DNA of 9,223 bases, taken from positions 1 to 9,223 of the forward strand of contig DAIESR010000513.1 in NCBI GenBank assembly GCA_027346205.1, written 5' to 3'. Position 1 is the first letter of the stretch, and each line of letters begins with the position of its first letter. A model generated the notes under the pieces. That model made no database searches, was not told where the DNA came from, and saw nothing but the letters and a program-made list of their open reading frames with translations. This document shows positions 1 through 6,211 of the stretch, in pieces. The position numbers were made by a program, and so were the translations under genes. This DNA comes from Beijerinckiaceae bacterium. Lineage in GTDB: Bacteria; Pseudomonadota; Alphaproteobacteria; Rhizobiales; Beijerinckiaceae.

Positions 1-173
1 GGCGAGGCATTCAACAACAGCCATTTTTCTCCATCGCTGCTGATGGCCAAGCTCGACTGGGTCCTCGGCTTCACACGCTCATCGCCCGCCCAAGCGAGCT
101 GGCAGACCGGGCACAGGCAGTTCCATTGTGGAAATCCTCCACCGGCTGCCGATCCAAGGACGAGGATTTGCAA
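1..173 (-). CDS. pqqB: PqqB, N-terminal part (PQQ biosynthesis protein B), runs off the left edge
   Basis: Only the first 57 codons are in the window. PqqB is a metallo-beta-lactamase-fold protein of pyrroloquinoline quinone synthesis; it has been described as a hydroxylase acting on the PqqA-derived Glu-Tyr intermediate. The sequence shows the family's N-terminal signature [14 protein letters not shown] (residues 6-19), followed by the CxCxxC zinc motif C19-L-C21-P-V-C24 and the PRTQSS stretch (36-41), and the visible part ends in LLLNAS. The start is TTG at 171-173: no ATG or GTG occurs in frame before the upstream in-frame stop at 210-212, this start puts the signature where the family has it, and GAGG (180-183) lies 6 nt before it. 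It is preceded by pqqA on the same strand with a 64-nt gap, so the two are very likely co-transcribed. TTG plus a foldable spacer suggests translation weaker than that of pqqA. Confidence 0.94.
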   Translation of the reverse strand, partial: MQILVLGSAAGGGFPQWNCLCPVCQLAWAGDERVKPRTQSSLAISSDGEKWLLLNAS

Positions 174-237
174 CGTGAGCCTCGCATAATGCGCTATGTG
201 ACGAATAGGTCATTCGCCGAAGTAAAGGCTCAGCCTG
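174..237 (-). promoter_or_regulatory. Structured pqqA-pqqB spacer, possible attenuator or SD-sequestering fold
   Basis: In the transcript (minus) sense, TGAGCCT just after the pqqA stop (226-232) is perfectly complementary to AGGCTCA just before pqqB (176-182). The 43 nt between them hold two smaller hairpins: CGAAT/ATTCG with a 5-nt loop (202-216) and CGCA/TGCG with a 3-nt loop (183-193), the second abutting the closing stem. The 3' arm of the closing stem contains three of the four bases of the pqqB Shine-Dalgarno GAGG (180-183). Seen: the complementarities. Inferred: that the RNA folds this way and limits pqqB translation or stabilises a short pqqA message. There is no U-tract, so a classical intrinsic terminator is unlikely. 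Confidence 0.4.
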
Positions 238-315
238 TCAGATCTCGGCCGAGGCGTAGCTGGTGACTTCCATGCCGACGCAGACTTCGGTGATGGACGG
301 GGTTGTCCAAGCCAT
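238..315 (-). CDS. pqqA: PqqA, coenzyme PQQ precursor peptide (25 aa)
   Basis: PqqA is the ribosomally made peptide whose Glu and Tyr side chains are cross-linked by the radical SAM enzyme PqqE, with PqqD as chaperone, and become the backbone of pyrroloquinoline quinone. The peptide begins MAWTTP and carries the diagnostic core EVTSY at residues 16-20, so the cross-linked pair is Glu16 and Tyr20, the same positions as in Methylobacterium extorquens PqqA. The preceding CVGM (12-15) and following ASAEI (21-25) also fit methylotroph PqqAs. The start is ATG at 313-315, with a strong Shine-Dalgarno GGAGG five nt upstream, as expected for a peptide consumed stoichiometrically. pqqB follows on the same strand. 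At 25 residues the peptide is easily missed by gene callers. PQQ is the cofactor of methanol and other alcohol or sugar dehydrogenases, which is the main lifestyle clue in the window. Confidence 0.96.
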   Translation of the reverse strand: MAWTTPSITEVCVGMEVTSYASAEI

Positions 316-345
316 GTTGTCCTCCATTGGGTTGCTTCCAAAGCT

Positions 346-362
346 GGACAGAAAAACTGTCC
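346..362 (-). promoter_or_regulatory. Perfect hairpin in the pqqA leader or promoter
   Basis: GGACAG and CTGTCC form a perfect 6-bp stem around a 5-nt homopolymer loop (T5 in the pqqA sense). It ends 30 nt before the pqqA ATG and about 20 nt before its Shine-Dalgarno. It could be a 5' leader hairpin that stabilises the short pqqA mRNA, or a dyad operator; the sequence alone does not decide. Where transcription starts is unknown. Confidence 0.4.
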
Positions 363-493
363 GCAGACTTCAGATGGCACAGAATGTCGCAGCTTTCCAC
401 CCCAAGTTAGAGCGGCCTAGTCTTTCTTACATTAGTTTTACATTCAAGCGGTTGGAACGATCGTCTTACTATTGTGAGAAGCTTTTTGCGGCT

Positions 494-512
494 GCGAAAC
501 AGGCTGTTTTGC
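494..512. repeat. Imperfect palindrome upstream of pqqA
   Basis: GCGAAAC and GTTTTGC (one G-T mismatch/wobble position) flank a 5-nt centre, giving a 7+5+7 inverted repeat about 180-200 bp upstream of the pqqA start. No T-run follows on either strand, so it is not a standard terminator. It may be a regulator-binding dyad, but a chance palindrome of this size is possible. Confidence 0.22.
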
Positions 513-613
513 AAGCGCATTTTATGGCGCATATCGGCTGTGGAATGCAGCGACATCGATGATCAGAAAAAGCAAAACTTATCCAGCCGCCGTCGTCATG
601 CGGGTGTTCCGCG

Positions 614-1957
614 TCACATCGGGAGGCTGTTGTTAAAGCTTAACACTTCGCCCGCGAGATACAGACTGCCGGTGATCAATATGCGCGGCGGCATCGACCA
701 ATCGCGGGCCGCGAGAAAGCGCAGCGCCGATTCGAGGCTTTCGCAAGCTACAGCGGGAATGCCCTCCGCATTCGCCAAAGCCGCGACCTCGCGTGGCGAG
801 CGGCCGGCATGCTCACCACCGACCGGTACCGCGAGAACTTCCTGAGCGAGCCCTTTGAAGGCGCGCAGAAAGGCGGCGGTATCCTTGGTCGCGAGAGAGC
901 CGCAGATGATCGCGAGCGGCCGCGCCGTCTTTTCCTCGAAGTCGGCGAGCGCTTGGGCAAGCACGCGCGCACCGTCCTCATTATGCGCCCCATCGAGCCA
1001 GATTTCCGCGCCTTCCGGCGCGAAAGCGACGACCAGCCCCCTGCTCAGGCTTTGCAGCCGTGCCGGCCATTCGGCGGCGAGAAGGCCCGCCTCAACGGCA
1101 GAGGCTGGGAGATCCGGTTCGACCACCCGCAGAGCGGCGATCGCATTGGCGGCATTTTGATGCTGATGACGGCCGGCCAGACGCGGCAAGGGAAGGTCGA
1201 GAAGCCCGCGCTCATCCTCGTAGATGAAGCGTCCGTGCTCTTCGCGCACCATGAACTCTTGTCCGGCGACATGCAGCGGCGCGGCGATTTTGCCGGCCTT
1301 TCGGGCCAGCACGTCGAAAGCCTCTTTGGACTGCAGGCCGAGAATCGCCGGCACACGCGGCTTCAAGATGCCGGCCTTTTCAAAGGCGATCTCCGCAACC
1401 GTCGTGCCGAGAAATTCCGGATGGTCATAGGAGACGGGCGTCACCACCGTCGCGGCGGGGCGCGCAATGACATTGGTCGCATCGACCCTGCCGCCGAGAC
1501 CAACCTCCAAGAGCAGATAATCGGCCGGATGTTCGCTGAAAAGCTTGAACGCCGCGGCCGTCGTGATCTCGAAGAAGGTAATCGGCTCGCCGGCGTTGAC
1601 CTTTTCGCAATAGGAGAGCGCGGCCGCGAGTTCCGCATCGCCGACGAGCTGGCCGCCGCCTTTCTGGCCGAGCCTGATCCGTTCGTGAAAGCGGACGAGA
1701 TGCGGCGACGTATAGACATGGACGCTGCGTCCCGCCGCTTCCAGAATCGCGCGCATGAAGGCGATCGTCGACCATTTGCCATTCGTGCCGGCGACATGAA
1801 TGACCGGCGGCAGGCGCTGTTCCGGATGGCCGAGCGCCTCGAGTAGCCGCATGATACGACCGAGCGAAAGATCGATCTTTTTCGGATGCAGATCGAGCAG
1901 GCGGCCGAGGATCGCCTCCCAATGATCCGCGCTGCTCGCGAGCGGAATGGCGGTCAT
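614..1957 (-). CDS. folC: FolC, bifunctional dihydrofolate synthase / folylpolyglutamate synthase
   Basis: This cytoplasmic ATP-dependent ligase of the Mur-ligase fold adds glutamate to dihydropteroate and then further glutamates to reduced folates. At 447 aa it is slightly longer than E. coli FolC (about 420). Visible family motifs, N to C: the P-loop region HVAGTNGK (54-61) followed by W62-S63-T64; [13 protein letters not shown] (82-94); [12 protein letters not shown] (151-162); [13 protein letters not shown] (172-184); EKAGILK (193-199), the region of the catalytic lysine; and [10 protein letters not shown] (321-330) of the C-terminal domain. The P-loop is normally GTNGKGS; here Trp replaces the Gly after the lysine, an odd change. 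The ATG overlaps the accD stop as ATGA, with GGAGG four nt before it inside accD, so the two are translationally coupled. The C-terminus (FNNSLPM) is not conserved in the family as far as I know. trxA, the usual downstream neighbour in related genomes, is absent here. Confidence 0.96.
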   Translation of the reverse strand: MTAIPLASSADHWEAILGRLLDLHPKKIDLSLGRIMRLLEALGHPEQRLPPVIHVAGTNGKWSTIAFMRAILEAAGRSVHVYTSPHLVRFHERIRLGQKGGGQLVGDAELAAALSYCEKVNAGEPITFFEITTAAAFKLFSEHPADYLLLEVGLGGRVDATNVIARPAATVVTPVSYDHPEFLGTTVAEIAFEKAGILKPRVPAILGLQSKEAFDVLARKAGKIAAPLHVAGQEFMVREEHGRFIYEDERGLLDLPLPRLAGRHQHQNAANAIAALRVVEPDLPASAVEAGLLAAEWPARLQSLSRGLVVAFAPEGAEIWLDGAHNEDGARVLAQALADFEEKTARPLAIICGSLATKDTAAFLRAFKGLAQEVLAVPVGGEHAGRSPREVAALANAEGIPAVACESLESALRFLAARDWSMPPRILITGSLYLAGEVLSFNNSLPM

Positions 1958-2823
1958 GCCGCCTCCACTTGGGGTGCCGGCCGTTTGGTGAGCAGTCTGC
2001 AGAGCCGCGCCAAAGTCGCCCGCATGTCGTGTCGGCGCACGACCATGTCGATCATGCCATGCGCCTCGAGATATTCGGCGCGCTGGAAGCCTTCCGGCAG
2101 GTGCTCGCGAATGGTCTGTGCGATCACCCGCGCCCCGGCAAAGCCGATGACCGCGCCGGGCTCGGCAATTTGGATGTCGCCCAGCATCGCATAGGAGGCA
2201 GTGACGCCTCCCGTCGTGGGATTGGTCAAAACGACGATATAGGGTAGCCGCGCCGCGCGCAGGCGCTGCACCGCGACCGTGGTGCGCGGCATCTGCATCA
2301 GAGAGAACATGCCCTCCTGCATGCGGGCGCCGCCCGAGGCCGTGAAAATGACGAAGGGCGTCTGGCGCTCCACCGCATTCATCATGCCGGTGATGATGGC
2401 CTCGCCGGCCGCCATGCCGAGCGAGCCGCCGAGAAATTCGAAATCCTGAACGGCCGCGACGATCTCCATCCCTTCGAGCTTGCCGCGGCAGAGCCGCACC
2501 GCGTCCTCCACCCCGGTCTTCAGGCGGTTTTCCTTCAGCCGATCCGTGTAGCGCTTCACATCCCGGAACTTCAGCGGATCGAGCGGCACTTCGGGCGTCG
2601 GCAATTCCTCATAGGCGGCATCATCGAAGAGCATGTCGAAACGCGCCTTGGCGGGCATGCGCATGTGATAGCCAGAACCCGGCACGACATAGAAATTGGC
2701 CTCGAGATCCTTGTGGAAGACGAGTTCGCCGCTTTCCGGACATTTGACCCAGAGATTCTCGGGTGTCTCGCGGCGCAGGAAGGACCTGATCTTCGGCGGG
2801 ACGACATTGGAGATCCAATTCAT
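1954..2823 (-). CDS. accD: AccD, acetyl-CoA carboxylase carboxyltransferase subunit beta
   Basis: With AccA it forms the carboxyltransferase that moves CO2 from carboxybiotin to acetyl-CoA, giving malonyl-CoA for fatty acid synthesis. The protein is 289 aa. It starts MNWISN, has PLDPLKFRD (80-88), the crotonase-fold glycine motifs GGSLG (132-136) and SGGARMQEG (163-171), and [16 protein letters not shown] (201-216) of the acyl-CoA site. The N-terminal zinc ribbon that binds metal through four cysteines in E. coli is degenerate: only C28 (in VKCPESGE) remains and the partner positions are not cysteine. Loss of the ribbon cysteines is usual in rhizobial-type AccDs. An in-frame ATG at 2907 would add 28 residues, but MNW is the conserved family start and AGGG lies just upstream of it. 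The stop overlaps the folC start by 4 bp. It lies 132 bp after trpA. Confidence 0.96.
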   Translation of the reverse strand: MNWISNVVPPKIRSFLRRETPENLWVKCPESGELVFHKDLEANFYVVPGSGYHMRMPAKARFDMLFDDAAYEELPTPEVPLDPLKFRDVKRYTDRLKENRLKTGVEDAVRLCRGKLEGMEIVAAVQDFEFLGGSLGMAAGEAIITGMMNAVERQTPFVIFTASGGARMQEGMFSLMQMPRTTVAVQRLRAARLPYIVVLTNPTTGGVTASYAMLGDIQIAEPGAVIGFAGARVIAQTIREHLPEGFQRAEYLEAHGMIDMVVRRHDMRATLARLCRLLTKRPAPQVEAA

Positions 2824-2955
2824 GGGGACCCTATGAACTTGACGCGGACGGGCTCGGTTCAAGCCTATAACTATATTGGCATGCATCCCGGCCACGCAGC
2901 AAAGCAAGAAAGATCGAGATAAGCAAAGTCGCCGCCCGGCATGTCATTCTGACGC
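2824..2955 (-). promoter_or_regulatory. trpA-accD spacer with possible accD promoter
   Basis: This is a 132-bp gap between the trpA stop and the accD start. In the minus sense it contains TATAGT (2870-2875), a good match to a -10 box, about 47 nt before the accD ATG, but no convincing -35 hexamer sits 16-18 nt further up. AGGG (about 2829-2832) is the accD ribosome binding site. No intrinsic terminator for trpA was seen, so read-through from trpA plus an internal promoter is the simplest guess. Confidence 0.25.
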
Positions 2956-3795
2956 TTATTCGGCCGCGGCGCGCGATGCTGAACGAATGCCCGATGCAAG
3001 AACGCCGACCAGATCGGCGACGACGGCCACCGTCTCCGGCATGGCCTTGCCGGCCGCATCGAGTGACATGCGCACCGCATCGACAAGGGCGGACCCCACC
3101 ACCACGCCATCGGCGACGCAAGCAAGCGCAGCCGCGCTTGCCGCATTTTTGACCCCGAATCCAACGGCCACCGGGAGATCCGTATGCTGCTTGAGGCGAG
3201 CTACGGCGCTTGCGACCTGCGCCGCTTCCGGCGCCGCCGCGCCCGTGATCCCGGTGATGGACACATAATAGACGAAGCCTGAGGTATTGGCGAGCACGGC
3301 CGGCAGCCGCGCCGCATCGGTCGTCGGCGTCGCAAGCCGGATGAAAGCGAGCCCGGCGGCGAGCGCCGGCAGGCAGAGTTCCGAATCCTCCTCGGGCGGC
3401 AGATCGACGACGATCAGACCGTCGACACCCGCGGCCTTGGCCTCGGCGAGGAAACGCGCGACGCCATGAACATAGATCGGATTGTAATAGCCCATCAGCA
3501 CGAGCGGCGTAGCCGGATCGCTCTTCCGGAAGTCGGCGACCAGCGCCAAAGTCTTCGCGAGCGTCATCCCGGCTTTGAGCGCGCGCAGGCCGGCCGCCTG
3601 GATCGCTGGGCCGTCCGCCATGGGATCGGTGAAGGGCATGCCAAGCTCGATGAGATCGGCCCCGGCTCCAGGCAAAGCCTTTACGATTTCAAGCGAGGTC
3701 GCAAGGTCGGGATCGCCGGCCATCACGAAAGTGACCAGGGCGGCGCGGTTCTGCCGTGCGAGTTCGGCTAGGCGTGTATCGATACGGGTGGTCAT
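2956..3795 (-). CDS. trpA: TrpA, tryptophan synthase alpha subunit
   Basis: TrpA cleaves indole-3-glycerol phosphate to indole and glyceraldehyde-3-phosphate and channels indole to TrpB in the alpha2-beta2 complex. The 279-aa TIM-barrel protein (E. coli TrpA is 268) has the catalytic pair in place: E50 in DLIELGMPF and D61 in [10 protein letters not shown], corresponding to E. coli Glu49 and Asp60. Other family stretches are [32 protein letters not shown] (loop 6 region) and the phosphate-binding [10 protein letters not shown] at 3793-3795 gives the expected N-terminus; its Shine-Dalgarno is weak (CGGAA close to the ATG). trpB, normally immediately upstream and often overlapping, is not within the 350 bp before trpA, where a divergent ABC operon begins. 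trpA must therefore have its own promoter in the divergent gap, and TrpB must be encoded elsewhere. Confidence 0.96.
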   Translation of the reverse strand: MTTRIDTRLAELARQNRAALVTFVMAGDPDLATSLEIVKALPGAGADLIELGMPFTDPMADGPAIQAAGLRALKAGMTLAKTLALVADFRKSDPATPLVLMGYYNPIYVHGVARFLAEAKAAGVDGLIVVDLPPEEDSELCLPALAAGLAFIRLATPTTDAARLPAVLANTSGFVYYVSITGITGAAAPEAAQVASAVARLKQHTDLPVAVGFGVKNAASAAALACVADGVVVGSALVDAVRMSLDAAGKAMPETVAVVADLVGVLASGIRSASRAAAE

Positions 3796-4144
3796 TTCCG
3801 TTCGCTAGCACGAAGGTCGATCGGGCGGAAGAGAGGAGCGAGATGCAAAAATCCAAGCGAGATGAATGAAAGCGGCGCGTGGCTCGGTTGGCAGCCGGAC
3901 AGCGAACCTGTTCGATGGATGTTCTCTGGAGGCCTCCGCGGCCGGAATCTTGGATGAGACATGCACGGGCGTGCTACTTGCGACGATCGAAGGGCCATTG
4001 GCCTGACTGGGCAGAAAGCAAATGGCATGTTGAAGAAGATCGGATCGGCGGCTTTCGGGATGCCGCAGGCGGGCGGGCGCCTTCGTCTGAATGACGCTGC
4101 CGCCTCGGCCTTTGGTCACGAAGCCATCGAAAGAAGCTCTGCTC
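3796..4144. promoter_or_regulatory. Divergent intergenic region between trpA and the ABC operon
   Basis: These 349 bp should hold the promoters of trpA (minus) and the ABC operon (plus). I found no recognisable gene. Open frames of 60-160 codons exist on both strands, but their translations are arginine- and proline-rich, have no family resemblance, and mostly extend into oppB antisense, as chance frames do in GC-rich DNA. No remnant of trpB or of a peptide-binding protein was recognised. The 9-bp word AGCGAGATG occurs twice, at 3837-3845 and 3856-3864 (period 19), 40-70 bp upstream of trpA. No clear promoter hexamers could be placed. Confidence 0.5.
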
Positions 4145-5065
4145 ATGCTCCGGCATAGTCTCGCCCGCCTCGCGGCATCGGCCGCGACGCTCTTCGCCGT
4201 CGTCGCCATCACCTTCTTCCTGATGCATCTGGCGCCAGGCGGACCGTTCGACACGGAGCGTGCGATCGATCCGCGCACTTTGCAACATTTGAAAGTGCTT
4301 TACGGGCTCGATCGGCCGCTGCCCCAGCAATTCGGCCTCTATCTCTGGGGCCTGCTGCATGGCGATCTCGGCCCGAGCCTGCGCTGGCGCGATTTTTCGG
4401 TTGCGGAGCTTTTCGCCAGAGCGCTGCCTGTCTCTCTCACCTTGGGCATTGAGGCTCTGGTCGTCGCGCTTATCGGAGGTATCGGGCTCGGCCTCATTGC
4501 CGCCGTGCGACGTCACGGGCTTGCCGCGCGCGCGGTCGGGGCCTTTGCGCTTCTGGCGATCGCGGTGCCGAATTTCGTCATCGCGCCTCTCTTGCAGCTC
4601 GTCTTCGGCTTGTCGCTTCGCGCCCTGCCGGTCGGCGGCTGGAACGAAGGGGCCTGGCAAAACCAGGTGCTGCCGGTCGCGACACTTGCCGTGCCACAAA
4701 TGGCGGTGATCGCGCGATTGCTCGCCGCCTCGCTGGGCGATGTGCTCGGCACGCCGTCGATCAGAACCTTGCGGGCTTTCGGGCTTCCGGCACGCACCGT
4801 CTATGCGCATGCCATGCGCGGCGCCTTTCTGCCGGTTCTCTCTTATCTCGGCCCGATGGCGGCGAATTTGCTCACTGGCTCTGTCGTCGTTGAAACCGTC
4901 TTTGGCATTCCGGGCATAGGCCGTTATTTCGTCACCGCCGCGCTCGGCCGCGATTACACGCTGGTGCTCGGCACGGTCATCATTGTCGCCTGCCTCGTCA
5001 TTCTCTTCAATCTTCTTGTCGACGTTCTTTATGGATGGTTCGATCCCAGGGTCCGGCACGAATGA
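4145..5065 (+). CDS. OppB/DppB-type ABC transporter permease
   Basis: This is an inner-membrane permease of the binding-protein-dependent peptide/nickel/opine class. With the start at 4145 it is 306 aa, the same as E. coli OppB. The N-terminus MLRHSLARLA leads into TM1 (about 11-30) and the family hallmark FFLMHLAPGGPFDTER (24-39), then the periplasmic LYGLDRPLPQQF. Further hydrophobic segments lie around 97-120, 130-155, 177-197, 230-250 and 272-292. The EAA-type coupling loop for the ATPase is around 199-230 (LGTPSIRTLRAFGLP), followed by VETVFGIPGIGRY (249-261), a strong OppB motif. An in-frame ATG at 4091 would add 18 non-conserved residues; the 4145 start is preferred on family alignment, with a modest AAGAAG-like ribosome site upstream. 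It is the first gene of the operon. The substrate cannot be told from the sequence. Confidence 0.92.
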   Translation: MLRHSLARLAASAATLFAVVAITFFLMHLAPGGPFDTERAIDPRTLQHLKVLYGLDRPLPQQFGLYLWGLLHGDLGPSLRWRDFSVAELFARALPVSLTLGIEALVVALIGGIGLGLIAAVRRHGLAARAVGAFALLAIAVPNFVIAPLLQLVFGLSLRALPVGGWNEGAWQNQVLPVATLAVPQMAVIARLLAASLGDVLGTPSIRTLRAFGLPARTVYAHAMRGAFLPVLSYLGPMAANLLTGSVVVETVFGIPGIGRYFVTAALGRDYTLVLGTVIIVACLVILFNLLVDVLYGWFDPRVRHE

Positions 5066-5067
5066 CG

Positions 5068-5101
5068 CAAAACCCATGACCCAACAAAACCCATGACCCA
5101 A
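5068..5101 (+). repeat. Perfect 17-bp tandem duplication at the oppC-like start codon
   Basis: CAAAACCCATGACCCAA occurs twice back to back (5068-5084 and 5085-5101) without a mismatch, filling most of the gap between the two permease genes. Each copy carries an ATG. The second (5093) is in frame with the OppC-type permease. The first (5076) opens a 6-codon ORF that ends at TGA 5094-5096, overlapping the second ATG as ATGA. Neither copy has a clear Shine-Dalgarno upstream. This looks like a recent slippage or duplication event in the translation start region. Confidence 0.9.
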
Positions 5102-6211
5102 ATGGAGACAATGATCCATCTGCCGGCGGATGCCGCGCGGCCGAACTTCATGAAGAAGCTCCTGCGCGCCAACAGCGCTGTCGTGAGTCTCGCGTGCCTT
5201 GGCATCCTTGCGTTCGCGGCGCTTTTCGGCCCGTGGCTTTATCCGCATCCTTATGATCGCGTCTATCGCGATTTCGTGCTGACCTCGCCGTCGCTCGCCG
5301 CGCATCCGACGAAGAAGGAGACGGAGGCGGCGCTCGCCGATTTCGCGCAGCGCATGCATGTCGTGATCGGCAAATCGTCCGTGCGCAAAGACGCCGTGAC
5401 GATTGAACTCGCATCTACGACGGCAATCGACGAACGAGTCTTGCGCTATTTCGCTCATTCCGAGATTTTCGGGGCTGCCCATGTCATTTCACGCGCCGAG
5501 GACGGGCGCCAGCTCACCGTCGCTGTGCCGCTGCATCGCCTCGTCTTTCTTTTCGGCACGGACACCAACGGCCGCGATCTTCTGGCTCGGATCTTCATCG
5601 GTTTGCGCATCTCGCTGTCCGTCGGCTTTCTTGCCGCGCTGGTCGCGCTTTCGCTCGGCGTCGCCTTCGGCGGCATTGCGGGCTATGTCGGCGGCCGGCT
5701 CGATCTCGTCATGATGCGCCTCGTCGAGATCATCTATGCGCTGCCTTTTCTCTTCTTCGTCATCCTGCTCACCGTCTTCCTCGGCCGCAGCTTCGTTCTG
5801 ATCTTCGTTGCGATCGGCGCTGTCGAATGGCTCGATATGGCGCGCATCGTGCGCGGCCAGACGCTTTCTGTGAAGCGCCGCGATTATGTCGCCGCCGCAG
5901 AGGCCTTGGGCGCCGGCCCGGCTACCATCTTCTGGCGGCATGTTTTGCCGAACATGCTGGCGCCGATCACCGCCTTTCTGACGCTGCTCGTGCCGCGCGT
6001 GATTCTCGCGGAAAGCTTCGTGTCCTTCTTGGGACTCGGCGTACAAGAGCCTTTGACGAGCCTCGGCCTGTTGATCGCTGATGGCGCGCGCACGATCCAG
6101 AGTGCGCCATTTCTGCTCATCTTTCCTGCGCTCGTCCTCGCGCTCACGCTTGCGGCTTTGAACATTCTGGGCGATGCGCTGACAAGGGCCGTCGAAGGAC
6201 ATTCGCAGTGA
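5093..6211 (+). CDS. OppC/DppC-type ABC transporter permease with enlarged periplasmic loop
   Basis: This is the second inner-membrane permease of the importer. At 372 aa it is about 70 residues longer than E. coli OppC. The core is plainly OppC: FLFGTDTNGRDLLAR (152-166), GGRLDLVMMRLVEI (200-213), FFVILLTVFL (221-230), EWLDMARIVRGQTLS (245-259), EAA loop about 267-287, and SFLGLGVQEPLTSLG (311-325). The extra length lies in the loop between TM1 (about 28-50) and GTDTNGRD: about 100 residues (51-153) instead of some 30-35. I believe similar long-loop versions occur in other Hyphomicrobiales, so it may be a lineage variant that interacts with a particular binding protein. The start is uncertain: ATGs at 5093, 5102, 5111 and 5150 are all in frame; GGAG (5104-5107) is near the third but very close to it. 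The stop overlaps the ATPase start by 4 bp. Confidence 0.92.
   Translation: MTQMETMIHLPADAARPNFMKKLLRANSAVVSLACLGILAFAALFGPWLYPHPYDRVYRDFVLTSPSLAAHPTKKETEAALADFAQRMHVVIGKSSVRKDAVTIELASTTAIDERVLRYFAHSEIFGAAHVISRAEDGRQLTVAVPLHRLVFLFGTDTNGRDLLARIFIGLRISLSVGFLAALVALSLGVAFGGIAGYVGGRLDLVMMRLVEIIYALPFLFFVILLTVFLGRSFVLIFVAIGAVEWLDMARIVRGQTLSVKRRDYVAAAEALGAGPATIFWRHVLPNMLAPITAFLTLLVPRVILAESFVSFLGLGVQEPLTSLGLLIADGARTIQSAPFLLIFPALVLALTLAALNILGDALTRAVEGHSQ

Larger units (their letters stand above)
316..613 (-). promoter_or_regulatory. folC-pqqA intergenic region, probably holding the pqqA promoter
   Basis: These 298 bp separate the folC stop from the pqqA start, both on the minus strand, and no convincing gene lies here. 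The stretch around 411-490 is clearly more AT-rich than the flanking genes, as expected for a promoter region. I cannot place a clear sigma-70 promoter. In the minus sense there are two AAGAC-type hexamers preceded by GTA (one in GTAAGACG, the next about 30 nt downstream in GTAAGAAAGACT), which loosely recall the AAGACA -35 element reported for methanol-oxidation promoters, but neither has a good -10 partner. Palindromes lie at 346-362 and 494-512. A short GC stem at 600-612 just after folC has no T-run and is a poor terminator. Confidence 0.45.

Noticed and set aside
407..556. Minus-strand 49-codon ORF (ATG at 554-556) between folC and pqqA
   Set aside because: No Shine-Dalgarno, no family resemblance, basic low-complexity composition, and it covers the likely pqqA promoter region.
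600..612. folC intrinsic terminator at the GCGG/CCGC stem
   Set aside because: Stem is only 4 bp and no T-run follows in the folC direction.
263..845. Plus-strand frames of 99 and 123 codons over pqqA, the gap and the folC end
   Set aside because: They run antisense to pqqA and folC, show no motif, and are explained by the real genes on the other strand.
809..1846. Plus-strand 345-codon frame antisense to folC
   Set aside because: Arg/Asp/Gly-rich translation typical of the reverse frame of a GC-rich gene; folC motifs on the minus strand account for the region.
2824..2907. Extended AccD start at 2907
   Set aside because: The extra 28 residues are not part of the family; MNWISN at 2823 is the conserved start and has an AGGG upstream.
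3805..4278. Possible small gene or trpB/oppA remnant between trpA and the ABC operon
   Set aside because: Translations in both directions were read and show no trpB or binding-protein motif; a ribosome site and conserved residues are lacking.
3974..5482. Minus-strand 502-codon frame across oppB and the start of oppC
   Set aside because: Extremely rich in Arg, Glu and His with no domain; it is the mirror of two clearly coding permeases.
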